From JBJMLO01 sp045805265 (GTDB taxonomy: Bacteria; Actinomycetota; UBA4738; JACQTL01), in contig JBJMLO010000013.1 of NCBI GenBank assembly GCA_045805265.1, forward strand, positions 186,001 to 250,000: a DNA stretch of 64,000 nucleotides, written 5' to 3'. Below, in pieces: positions 1 through 7,699 of the stretch (position 1 is its first letter; every line of letters begins with the position of its first letter). The notes under the pieces are model-generated. The model worked only from the letters and a program-made list of their open reading frames with translations, was not told the origin of the DNA and made no database searches. The position numbers and the translations under genes were made by a program.

Positions 1-780
1 CACCAGGGTCCACGGGCCCCGTTCCCCGGTGAGGTCTAGCACCGTGGCGACGCCCGGATCCGGAACCGCCGCCTCGAGCCCCCGGAGCGCGTTCGGCCGC
101 GAGATCCCGAGCAGCCGGGCCACCTCCAGGGCCAGGGCCACGTTCGCCGGGTGCTCGAGATAGCCCATCCGGCGAAGCTCGTCGGCCCCGACGGAGTCCT
201 CGTCGGCGAGGTGCACGGAGCCACCCGCGGCCCGGGCCTTCGGCTCGTGGACGGCGGCGACCAGCGGATCGGCGGTGACCATGGTCCCGCCCCACCGCAT
301 GGGGAACGACGCGGCGATCGCCCGCGGGTCCGAGCCCTGGACGTCGGTGTGGTCCAGGCGGGCGTTCGTGATCACCGTGATGGTGGGCTGCACGATGCGG
401 TTCTCGGCCACCCACTGCAGGTCGGGGTCGACGGCCATGCACTCGAACACGAGGGCTCGGGCTCCGAGGCGGGCCGCCCTCCCCGTCGCCCAGATCAGCT
501 CGCTGATGTTCGGAGGACCGTCACGGGGCACCGGTACCTCGGAGCCGTCCAGGAGGATCAGCCGGGGGGATGTTCCCGTGGTCTTGGCCACGGTGGGGAT
601 GCCTTGGTCGCGGAGGATCGACGCGATCAGGCGGGTCACGCTCGACTTGCCGCGGGTTCCGTTGACGTGGATCCTCACCGGCACCCGGGCGAGCGCCCTG
701 CGGTGGCGCCACCACTCCAGGTGCAGCGCAGCGGCCAAGGCGCCGGCCAGCGCCGCGACAATCCAGAATTCCCTGGGCAC
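1..780 (-). CDS. pgsB: Poly-gamma-glutamate synthase PgsB/CapB-type ligase, 3' end beyond window
   Basis: This is the N-terminal 260 codons of a Mur-ligase-like amide ligase; the rest lies off the left edge. Residues 5-21 form a hydrophobic membrane anchor ending in LEWW, as in PgsB/CapB. An ATP-binding P-loop follows (VNGTRGKSSVTR), then FECMAVDPDLQW and TNARLDHTDVQG, both typical of the family. PgsB joins glutamates through gamma linkages at the membrane together with PgsC and PgsA, which would lie beyond the edge if present. The start is a GTG at 780 preceded by an AGGA-like site; no ATG fits. On the minus strand a TACAGT hexamer at 854-859 could be its -10. The family call is firm; the polymer made is inferred. 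Confidence 0.85.
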   Translation of the reverse strand, partial: MPREFWIVAALAGALAAALHLEWWRHRRALARVPVRIHVNGTRGKSSVTRLIASILRDQGIPTVAKTTGTSPRLILLDGSEVPVPRDGPPNISELIWATGRAARLGARALVFECMAVDPDLQWVAENRIVQPTITVITNARLDHTDVQGSDPRAIAASFPMRWGGTMVTADPLVAAVHEPKARAAGGSVHLADEDSVGADELRRMGYLEHPANVALALEVARLLGISRPNALRGLEAAVPDPGVATVLDLTGERGPWTLV

Positions 781-1005
781 GGCCTGTCCTCGGCTCCTCG
801 CTCGACCCGTCCCCCGGCGCCCTCCCCCACGGGTATCGGCGCGACTGGCACCGACTGTAGACCGATGAAGCGACGCGGTCGAGAATATTCCGATGATGGG
901 GAAAAGAGCGTGAAAGTCCCACCGGTTCGAGGTGAGGGCGCGACGACGCCCCGGAAATGCTCGGCTTCGGTTCGCTTCGGCGCCCCCGGGCGGTCGTGCC
1001 TTCGG

Positions 1006-1335
1006 CTAACCGGCCGCGGCCCACCCGGCCACGGTGGGATGGTCCTTCTCGGTCGGGCCCACCTGGGCCGCGCCGCCCGGCGAGCCGATGCCGCTCACCG
1101 AGTCCGCGAAGAACTCCGCGTTGATCGGGGTGAACTGCTTCCACTCGGCGGGGACGTCGTCCTCGTAGAAGATCGCGGTCACCGGACACACCGGCTCGCA
1201 GGCGCCGCAGTCCACGCACTCGTCGGGCTGGATGTACAGCATCCGCCCGCCCTCGTAGATGCAGTCCACCGGGCACTCGTCGACGCAGGAGCGGTCCTTC
1301 ACGTCGATGCAGGGCTCGCAGATCGTGTAGGTCAT
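1006..1335 (-). CDS. fdxA: 7Fe ferredoxin (3Fe-4S/4Fe-4S), FdxA type
   Basis: A 109-residue soluble electron carrier. The first 50 residues hold the cysteine pattern of FdxA ferredoxins: C6, C9, C17, C21 followed by P, and later the cluster CVDCGACEPVCP. In this family one set binds a 3Fe-4S cluster and the other a 4Fe-4S cluster. The tail is acidic and ends in an Ala/Gly-rich stretch. Actinobacterial FdxA proteins donate electrons to cytochromes P450 and other oxidoreductases; no partner is adjacent here. The ATG at 1335 has an AAGGGGAG ribosome site about 8 bases upstream and a good sigma70-type promoter (see 1372-1399), so it appears to be transcribed alone. Confidence 0.93.
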   Translation of the reverse strand: MTYTICEPCIDVKDRSCVDECPVDCIYEGGRMLYIQPDECVDCGACEPVCPVTAIFYEDDVPAEWKQFTPINAEFFADSVSGIGSPGGAAQVGPTEKDHPTVAGWAAAG

Positions 1336-1371
1336 CGGATTCTCCCCTTTTCCACCGTGCCGACCGTGGAA

Positions 1372-1399
1372 ATTCTACCCCCGGGCCCCGGTCGTGCAA
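1372..1399 (-). promoter_or_regulatory. fdxA promoter
   Basis: On the minus strand TTGCAC (1394-1399) is separated by 16 bases from TAGAAT (1372-1377), a near-consensus housekeeping promoter lying in the short gap upstream of the ferredoxin gene. A 7-bp inverted repeat (TTTCCAC/GTGGAAA) lies between the -10 and the start codon and could be an operator. Confidence 0.65.
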
Positions 1400-1402
1400 C
1401 CA

Positions 1403-2371
1403 CTACGGCTCGAGCACCGGCGACGGGGCGACGGCGAGCATCGTCGACATGATCGACGAGGGGGCGTCGAGCACGGGGACGGGGTACACGACGGGGAGCG
1501 CAGCGCCGGCCGCGCGGTACTCGTCGAGGCGCACCTTCGCGGCCCCCACGTCTCCCACCAGGCACAACGCCCGGACGAGCTCCTCGGGAACATCCTGGGG
1601 ACGGCCCCGCTCGACGGCCGCGGTCGCCGCCTCGGCGGGAGCTCCCAGCCCGAGCGAGTCCAGCTGGCGCCGGTAGTGGGGCATGGCGGCGTACTGCCCC
1701 GCCGCCGCACCCAGCGCCTCGAGCGCGATGGCCTCCTCGGCACCCAGGCACCCCCGAACGTAGACGGCGATCGACACGGCCGCGGGGTCGCGACCGGCTC
1801 GCGCGGCCGACTCGGCGACGGTGGCGGCCGCCCGGCGCACTCGCTCGGGGGTGCACCAGTTCAGCAGCACGCCGTCCGCGACCTCGCCGGCCAGCTCGAG
1901 CATCCGGTCCCCCAGCGCGGCCACCCAGATCGGCGGCGCGGCCCCCGGGTCCAGCGCCAGACTGAACGCGTCGCCCGTGTCCGGGGCCTTCGCCTCGCGG
2001 CCGCCGAGGGAATCGCGGAGGAACTCGACCGCCGCGCGGACCCGGTCGAGCGACCCCGGCCCCGGCATGCCCGATCCGAGGCCGAGGATCAGCCGGCCGC
2101 CGGTCCGCTCCTGGGCGGTCGCCGCCGCCATCGCCAGCAGCGGTAGCCGCCTCGACGGCACCGGGACCACGCCCGTCCCCATGCGCAACGTGTGCTCCCC
2201 GAGCCCGGTGATCGCGGCCAGCGTGTCGCGTCCGCCGGGGATCTCGGGGAAGAACGCCGCCTCGAACCCGGTCTCCCCGGCCGTCTCGACAGCCATGACC
2301 AGGTCCCGCCACGGCAGCGGGTCCCGCAGGGCCACGCCGATCCGTTGCCGCTCCGCCATGCCGTCTGTCAT
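1403..2371 (-). CDS. LLM-class (luciferase-like) F420-dependent oxidoreductase
   Basis: A 322-residue TIM-barrel enzyme of the bacterial luciferase-like family. The N-terminal half has RIGVALRDPLPWRDLV, then GFEAAFFPEIPGGRDTLA and TLRMGTGVVPVPSRRLP. The middle contains RLILGLGSGMPGPGS and PIWVAALGDRMLELAGEVADG, the usual cofactor-binding region. Actinobacterial members of this subgroup mostly use F420 rather than FMN. The substrate cannot be read from sequence. The ATG at 2371 was chosen because homology begins immediately after it; MAERQRIG at 2359 is an alternative start. The start codon overlaps that of the divergent hydrolase by two bases, so its promoter must lie inside the neighbouring gene. 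Confidence 0.85.
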   Translation of the reverse strand: MTDGMAERQRIGVALRDPLPWRDLVMAVETAGETGFEAAFFPEIPGGRDTLAAITGLGEHTLRMGTGVVPVPSRRLPLLAMAAATAQERTGGRLILGLGSGMPGPGSLDRVRAAVEFLRDSLGGREAKAPDTGDAFSLALDPGAAPPIWVAALGDRMLELAGEVADGVLLNWCTPERVRRAAATVAESAARAGRDPAAVSIAVYVRGCLGAEEAIALEALGAAAGQYAAMPHYRRQLDSLGLGAPAEAATAAVERGRPQDVPEELVRALCLVGDVGAAKVRLDEYRAAGAALPVVYPVPVLDAPSSIMSTMLAVAPSPVLEP

Positions 2372-3020
2372 GGTCCCACGCGTGCTGCGATTCGAGACCG
2401 CGGACGGCTGTTCCCTGGAGGGCGAGCTCCGGAGGCCCGACGGCGAACCCCGGGGCACCGCGGTGATCTGTCACCCCCACCCGCAGCACGGCGGCAGCAA
2501 GGACCACCCGCTGCTGTGGAACATCCGCAACGACCTCGCCGGACGTCGGTTCGTCGTGCTCGCGTTCAACTTCCGGGGCGTGATGGGGTCCTCCGGCGAC
2601 CACGGGCACGGCGTCGCCGAGCTGCAGGACGTGCGCGCGGCGGTCGACCGGGTCCGCCGGGAAGCGGACGGCCCCACCGTGGTCGCGGGGTGGTCGTTCG
2701 GGGCCAACGTGGCCCTCCGCGAGGCGGTCGGCGACGACCGGGTGGCCGCGCTGGCGCTGGTCGGGTTCCCGGTCAACGACCCGCTGGGCCTCCCCGACCC
2801 GCCGGACCGGGAGACGCTGGCCGCGTTCGACCGGCCGGTGCTGTTCCTGTCCGGCGAGGCCGACCAGTTCTCGCCGGTGCCCGACCTGAAGCGCCTGGCC
2901 CGGCGGCTCCCGCGAGGCGAGGTCGCGATCGTGCCGAACACGGATCACTTCCTGTGGAGGCGCGAGCGCGAAGCTGCCGGGGTCGTCGGCGAGTTCCTGG
3001 AACGAGCGCTCGCGGCCTGA
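2370..3020 (+). CDS. Alpha/beta hydrolase
   Basis: A 216-residue serine hydrolase of the alpha/beta fold. Visible motifs are CHPHPQHGGSKDHP near residue 35 (oxyanion region, close to the COG2945 dienelactone-hydrolase-like group), the nucleophile elbow AGWSFGANVA, an acid after a strand (LFLSGEADQFSPV), and the catalytic histidine in NTDHFLW. It is probably cytosolic, since no signal peptide is seen. Substrate unknown; relatives act on small esters or lipids. The ATG at 2370 is shared in sequence with the ATG of the oppositely oriented oxidoreductase gene, which suggests either very short leaders or promoters inside the neighbours. Confidence 0.85.
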   Translation: MVPRVLRFETADGCSLEGELRRPDGEPRGTAVICHPHPQHGGSKDHPLLWNIRNDLAGRRFVVLAFNFRGVMGSSGDHGHGVAELQDVRAAVDRVRREADGPTVVAGWSFGANVALREAVGDDRVAALALVGFPVNDPLGLPDPPDRETLAAFDRPVLFLSGEADQFSPVPDLKRLARRLPRGEVAIVPNTDHFLWRREREAAGVVGEFLERALAA

Positions 3021-3057
3021 CCGTTTCCGGGGATGCGTCCCGGGCAGGAATCCAGGC

Positions 3058-3801
3058 GTGATCCGGGTCGGGACCAGCGGCTGGCAGTACAAGGACTGGC
3101 GGGGCGAGTTCTATCCGGACAAGCTGCCCCAGCGGGAGTGGCTGCGGTTCTTCGCGAAGCGATTCCCCACCGTCGAGGTGAACAACTCGTTCTACCGGCT
3201 GCCGGAGCCATCCTCCTTCGAGCGGTGGCGCGACGAGACGCCCGACGGGTTCGTGGTGACCGTGAAGGCCAGCCGGTACATCACCCACATCCGCCGGCTG
3301 CGGGAGGCGCGGGACTCCGTCGAGCTGTTCTGGTCGCGGGCCCGGCTGCTCCGGGACAAGCTGGGGCCGGTGCTGTTCCAGCTCCCTCCGCGGTTCCGGG
3401 CCGACGTCGAGCTCCTGGAGGAGTTCCTGCGCGTGCTCCCCGGCGGGCTCCGTGCCGCGTTCGAGTTCCGCGACAGGTCCTGGGAGGCGCCCGCCGTGTA
3501 CGAGTGCCTGGACCGGGCCGGCGCCGCGTGGGTCATGCCCGACCGGCCCGGGTGGCGCGTGCCGACCGTGGTGACCGGAGGATGGAGCTACGTGCGATTG
3601 CACCAGGGCGGCCACGGCCGGCTGGGTTCCGACTACGCGCGGGACAAGCTGCGGCGGTGGGCCGACCGGATCGCCGGGCTCGACGCCGCGGACGCCTGGG
3701 TCTACTTCAACAACGACCAGGGCGGCGCCGCGGTCCGCGACGCGGCGGCGTTCATGGAGCTCCTGGAACGGCGAGGCGCGGAGGTCGCCCGGCTCGGATA
3801 G
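3058..3801 (+). CDS. DUF72 domain protein
   Basis: A 247-residue TIM-barrel protein of the DUF72 (YecE) family. The hallmark N-terminus is present (IRVGTSGWQYKDWRGEFYP), followed by VEVNNSFYRLPEPSSFERW, VTVKASRYITHIRRL, LFQLPPRFRAD and, near the end, WVYFNNDQGGAAVRDA. The biochemical function of the family is not settled; some members are encoded near Fe-S or DNA-repair genes. The start is GTG 3058; homology starts at once and the gap to the upstream hydrolase is only 37 bases, so the two may share a transcript. Confidence 0.85.
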   Translation: MIRVGTSGWQYKDWRGEFYPDKLPQREWLRFFAKRFPTVEVNNSFYRLPEPSSFERWRDETPDGFVVTVKASRYITHIRRLREARDSVELFWSRARLLRDKLGPVLFQLPPRFRADVELLEEFLRVLPGGLRAAFEFRDRSWEAPAVYECLDRAGAAWVMPDRPGWRVPTVVTGGWSYVRLHQGGHGRLGSDYARDKLRRWADRIAGLDAADAWVYFNNDQGGAAVRDAAAFMELLERRGAEVARLG

Positions 3802-3968
3802 CCCGCACGGCGCCGCGCGGCCCGAACACCATGGTTTCCGGCCTCGCCGCTTCCGTGGCGAATCCATGGAGATCGATCCCGACCCGGCCCGCCGTGGCTC
3901 CGCGTCGAACACTCCAGGGTGGGACTTGCCGCGCGTGAGCCCGCCACCCATCGGGAAGGACTGGGGGA

Positions 3969-5228
3969 ATGAGCCGAATCCGTTCCCGCTTTACGCCTGC
4001 TCGCCGCGGATCGCGGCGTCGCTCCCGTGTCGGCCGGGGTGCCGTGCTCGCCCTCGTGCTCCTCGCGGCCGGGGCGGTGGTGGCCGCCCGCGCGGACCGC
4101 GACGACGCGACGCCGGTGGCCCGTTCCCGGGCGGCGCCCACGTCCACACCGGCTGCGAGCCCCGCCCGGACGGCCGCCCCGACCCCCACTCGGGCCGGCG
4201 GGCGGTCGGGCGGAGGGACGCCGAGACTCCCGCTGCTCGTCGACCCCCACGACGTCTACGCCGCCGACCACGCGGGCGACTTCAGCCGGGCGGTTCGCGG
4301 GATCAAGCCGCGCGTGTACGTCCCGAACACACTCGATGGCACGATCAGCGTGATCGACCCGGCGACGCTCCGCGTGGTGAAGACGATCCGGGTGGGCGGG
4401 GAGCCCCACCACGTGACGCCGTCCTGGGACCTGCGGCGGCTGTACGTCGACAACCCGAGGCTGGGGGCGCTCGAGGTCATCGACCCGCGCCGCGCCCGCC
4501 TGCTCCGGACGATCCGGGTGGCGAGCCCCTACAACCTCTACTTCACGCCCGACGGGACCAAGGCCTTGGTCGTGGCCGAGTACGACCAGGAGATCGAGTT
4601 CCGCGACCCGCACACCTGGCACCTGCTGAAGCGGCTGCACATTCCCGGCAGCGGCGTGGACCACATGGACTTCTCGCCGGACGGCCGATTCCTGCTGGTC
4701 AGCGACGAGTACGACGGGCTGGTCGTGCGCACCAGCACCACCACGATGAAGGTCACGGACACCGTGCGGGTGGGCGGCCGGCCGGTCGACGTCAAGGTCT
4801 CGCCCGACGGCCGGGTGTTCTTCGTGGCGAACCAGGGCCGCTCCGGCGTGTCGATCATCGACCCGGTGCGAATGAAGCAGATCGGCTTCATCCACACGGG
4901 CGTCGGCGCCCACGGGTTCGCCGTCAGCAGGGACGGGACCGAGCTCTACCTGTCGAACCGCATCGCCGGGACGATCTCGGTGATCCCGTTCGCCACGCGC
5001 AAGGTCGCGCAGACCTGGAACGTGGGGGGCTCGCCGGACATGCTCCAGGTGTCGCCGAACGGCCGGCAGCTGTGGACCACGAACCGGTTCGGGAACACGG
5101 TCACGGTCATCGGCACCGGGACGGGTCGGGTGGTGAAGCGGATCAGCGTCGGCCGGGGGCCGCACGGCCTGTGCTACTTCCCCGAGCCCGGGCGGTACAG
5201 CATCGGCCACAATGGTGTCTACCGGTAG
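3969..5228 (+). CDS. Membrane-anchored YVTN/YncE-like beta-propeller protein
   Basis: A 419-residue protein with an arginine-rich N-terminus, one hydrophobic segment (about residues 26-40), a Thr/Pro/Ala-rich linker to about residue 80, then six or seven beta-propeller blades. Blades show the YVTN pattern: VYVPNTLDGTISVIDPATLRVVKTIRVGG, LYVDNPR..LEVIDP, FFVANQGRSGVSIIDP, LYLSNRIAGTISVIPF. Such proteins are exported and anchored, and bind ligands or proteins at the cell surface. The ATG at 3969 follows AAGGACTGGGGGA. The upstream gap (3802-3968) contains a weak dyad with two CCATGG boxes at about 3830 and 3863 and no gene. The last 17 bases overlap the next propeller gene. Confidence 0.8.
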   Translation: MSRIRSRFTPARRGSRRRSRVGRGAVLALVLLAAGAVVAARADRDDATPVARSRAAPTSTPAASPARTAAPTPTRAGGRSGGGTPRLPLLVDPHDVYAADHAGDFSRAVRGIKPRVYVPNTLDGTISVIDPATLRVVKTIRVGGEPHHVTPSWDLRRLYVDNPRLGALEVIDPRRARLLRTIRVASPYNLYFTPDGTKALVVAEYDQEIEFRDPHTWHLLKRLHIPGSGVDHMDFSPDGRFLLVSDEYDGLVVRTSTTTMKVTDTVRVGGRPVDVKVSPDGRVFFVANQGRSGVSIIDPVRMKQIGFIHTGVGAHGFAVSRDGTELYLSNRIAGTISVIPFATRKVAQTWNVGGSPDMLQVSPNGRQLWTTNRFGNTVTVIGTGTGRVVKRISVGRGPHGLCYFPEPGRYSIGHNGVYR

Positions 5229-6201
5229 CGCGGTCGCCCTGGCGCTGCTCCTCGCGGCGTGCACCACTCCCGCGGTCGGCCACCGAATGGCTTCGGAGCG
5301 GCCGCGGGCCCCCTCCACGACACCGGTCCGCCGCCGGGTGCAGCCACATCTCGAGGTGTCGCGTTCCCGGTTCTCGCTCCCGGTTGCGGTGCAGCGGGAG
5401 GTCGCGGTCGCGGACGGCTCCGGCGTCCTCGTCGCGGGCGGGCTCGACGGCTCGGGTTCCTCGACCGCGGGTGTGTACCGGGTGCCGTCGGGCGCCGGAC
5501 CGGTCACGCGGGTCGGGACGATGGGCGCGCCGTTCCACGACGCGGCGGCGGCGCTCCTCGGCGGGCGGCTCGTGGTGTTCGGGGGCGGCATCACGGCCGG
5601 GACCGACCTGGTGCAGGCGTTCGGCGGATCGGTCCCGGGTCGCCTCCCAACGCCCATCTCGGACGTGTCGGCGGCGGTCGCCGGCCGAAGCGTCGTGCTG
5701 GTCGGCGGCTACGACGGGGTGCGATTCCTGTCGACGGTCCTCGTCACGCGGGACGCCAGGACGTTCCGGCGTCTGGCGTCGCTGCCTCGTGGGCTCCGGT
5801 ATGCGGCCGTGACGGGGGTGGGCGACGCCGTGATCGTTGCCGGGGGGCTGTCCGCCGCCGGCCCGGTGGCCACGATCCTGCGGATCGGGGTGCCGGACGG
5901 CTCGGTGCGGGCGATCGGCAGGCTGCCCGAGCCGCTCGCGCATGCGGCGGCCGTGACCCTCGGCGGAGACGTGTACGTGCTGGGCGGCGAGGACGCGTCG
6001 GGCCGGACGATCCGGTCGATCGAACGGATCGATCCCCGGACCGGCGAGGTGCAGCGGATCAGCGGCCTGCCGGGGTCCGTGGCCGACGCGGCCGCGGTGG
6101 CGGTCGGGTCGCACACCGGCCTGCTCATCGGCGGGCGCCGTGGTCCCCAGGGCCACGACGTCGCGCTGTCGACGATCCTGGAGCTCCGGCTGGTCCGGTG
6201 A
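5212..6201 (+). CDS. Kelch-like beta-propeller lipoprotein
   Basis: A 329-residue protein with a lipoprotein signal peptide: VALALLLAACTTP, the lipobox cysteine falling at about residue 17. The rest shows repeated Kelch-type blades, for example VLVAGGLDGSGSSTAGVYRV, LVVFGGGITAGTDLVQAF, VVLVGGYDGVRFLSTVL, VIVAGGLSAAGPVATIL and VYVLGGEDASGRTIRSIE. The gene overlaps the YVTN-propeller gene by 17 bases in another frame, so the two are translationally linked and probably work together at the outer face of the membrane. The ATG at 5212 gives a complete signal peptide; GTG 5215 is also possible. Ligand unknown. Confidence 0.78.
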   Translation: MVSTGSAVALALLLAACTTPAVGHRMASERPRAPSTTPVRRRVQPHLEVSRSRFSLPVAVQREVAVADGSGVLVAGGLDGSGSSTAGVYRVPSGAGPVTRVGTMGAPFHDAAAALLGGRLVVFGGGITAGTDLVQAFGGSVPGRLPTPISDVSAAVAGRSVVLVGGYDGVRFLSTVLVTRDARTFRRLASLPRGLRYAAVTGVGDAVIVAGGLSAAGPVATILRIGVPDGSVRAIGRLPEPLAHAAAVTLGGDVYVLGGEDASGRTIRSIERIDPRTGEVQRISGLPGSVADAAAVAVGSHTGLLIGGRRGPQGHDVALSTILELRLVR

Positions 6202-6251
6202 CGACCACGCGCCCATTGGCGGCGGCCGGATCCTGCTGCCGCTGATCGCCG

Positions 6252-7676
6252 CTACAGCGGGACGTGGGACAGGACCATGATCCGCGGCTCGGTCATTGAC
6301 TCCATGGCGTACCGCAGCCCCTCGCGGCCGTAGCCGCTCTCCTTCCAGCCGCCGTACGGCATCTGGTCAGCCCGAAAGGCGCTGACGTCGTTGACGATCA
6401 CGCCGCCGACCTCGAGGTCCCGGTGGGCCGCCATCGCGCGTTCGATCGACTGCGTGAAGACGCCGGCCTGCAGGCCGTATTCCGAGTCGTTGACGAGGGC
6501 GAGCGCCTCCTCGAAGGTCTGGTACCTCTCGAGCGTGATGACCGGGCCGAAGACCTCCATGCACCGGACCTTCATGTCGGCCTTGGTGTTCGCCAGGACG
6601 GTCGGCCAGTACAGGGGGTCCTCGCGACGGCCCCCCGTGAGGATCTCCGCCCCGCCGTCGACCGCCTCCCGGACCCATTCGTCGATCCGTTCCAGCGCGC
6701 CGTGGTCGATGACGGGACCGACGTCGACGTTCGGGTCGAGCGGGTCGCCGACCTGCAACTGGTCAATCTGCTTGACCAGTTTCGGCGTGAACTCGTCGTA
6801 CACCTCGCTCTGGACGAACACCCGCTGGACCGCGATGCACGACTGGCCGGCCTGGTAGTAGCCGCCGTACGCGATGCGCGCGGCCGCGTGGTCGAGGTCG
6901 GCGTCCGAATGCACGATGACCCCGGCGTTGCCGCCGAGCTCGAGCGTCGTGTGCTTGTGGGGGTCGAGGCCCTTGAGCTGCCACCCGATCCCGCTGCCGG
7001 TGAACGAGAACTTGGCGAACCGCCGGTCCTCGACCAGCTGCTGGGCCCGGTCGCCCGAGATCGTGAGCACCGACAGCATCCCCTTCGGGAGGTCGGTCTC
7101 GTCGACCAGCTCGGCCAGGAGCAGCGAGCCCAGCGGCGTCTGGCCTGCGGGCTTGATCACGATCGGCGCCCCGACGGCGAGCGCCGGCGCGATCTTGTGC
7201 GCGACGAGGTTCACCGGGAAGTTGAACGGCGTGATGCCGATCACCGGGCCCACGGGGAACCGCCGGACGATCCCCGCCCGCGACCCCAGGGACTCCTCCG
7301 TGTCGAGCACCAGGAACTCGCCGTTCCACCGGCGGGCCTCCTCGGCCGCCCACCGAAACGTCGACACCGCGCGGGTCGCCTCCACCTTCGCCCACTTGAG
7401 CGGCTTGCCGCCCTCCCGCGCGATGGCCTCGGCGAACTCGCCCAGCCGCTCCTCGATCCTCCGGGACACGTGCACGAGCGCCTCGGCCCGGGCATGGGTC
7501 GGCAGGTGGCGCGACTCCCCGAACGTCGCCGCGGCGGCGACCACGGCGTCCTCGACGTCCCGGTCCGTCGGCACCCCCAGCTCGGCCACCACGCTCTGGT
7601 CGTACGGGCTCTTCACCTCGAGCGTGCCCTCGCCGATCCTCCACTCCCCCGCCACGTAGAACGGCTTCACCGCCAT
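6252..7676 (-). CDS. NAD(P)-dependent aldehyde dehydrogenase (lactaldehyde/semialdehyde type)
   Basis: A 474-residue aldehyde dehydrogenase. Cofactor and substrate motifs are clear: GPVIGITPFNFPVNLVAHK, VIKPAGQTPLGSL, FTGSGIGWQLK, the general base in TLELGGNAGVIV, and the nucleophile C280 in YYQAGQSCIAVQRVF. The QSCIAVQRV signature fits the lactaldehyde/sulfolactaldehyde or non-phosphorylating glyceraldehyde-phosphate branch rather than classical GabD. It lies 23 bases downstream of the aminobutyraldehyde dehydrogenase on the same strand, next to PucR and gabT. It could therefore oxidise succinate semialdehyde, the product of GabT, but this is inferred from context only. The promoter is probably shared with the upstream gene. 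Confidence 0.85.
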   Translation of the reverse strand: MAVKPFYVAGEWRIGEGTLEVKSPYDQSVVAELGVPTDRDVEDAVVAAAATFGESRHLPTHARAEALVHVSRRIEERLGEFAEAIAREGGKPLKWAKVEATRAVSTFRWAAEEARRWNGEFLVLDTEESLGSRAGIVRRFPVGPVIGITPFNFPVNLVAHKIAPALAVGAPIVIKPAGQTPLGSLLLAELVDETDLPKGMLSVLTISGDRAQQLVEDRRFAKFSFTGSGIGWQLKGLDPHKHTTLELGGNAGVIVHSDADLDHAAARIAYGGYYQAGQSCIAVQRVFVQSEVYDEFTPKLVKQIDQLQVGDPLDPNVDVGPVIDHGALERIDEWVREAVDGGAEILTGGRREDPLYWPTVLANTKADMKVRCMEVFGPVITLERYQTFEEALALVNDSEYGLQAGVFTQSIERAMAAHRDLEVGGVIVNDVSAFRADQMPYGGWKESGYGREGLRYAMESMTEPRIMVLSHVPL

Positions 7677-7699
7677 CGCTGATCAACTCCTGGTTGGCT

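Noticed and set aside
3830..3868. A regulatory hairpin before the YVTN gene made of two CCATGG boxes.
   Set aside because: The boxes are self-complementary hexamers and the inner stem is only 5 bp; too weak to call.
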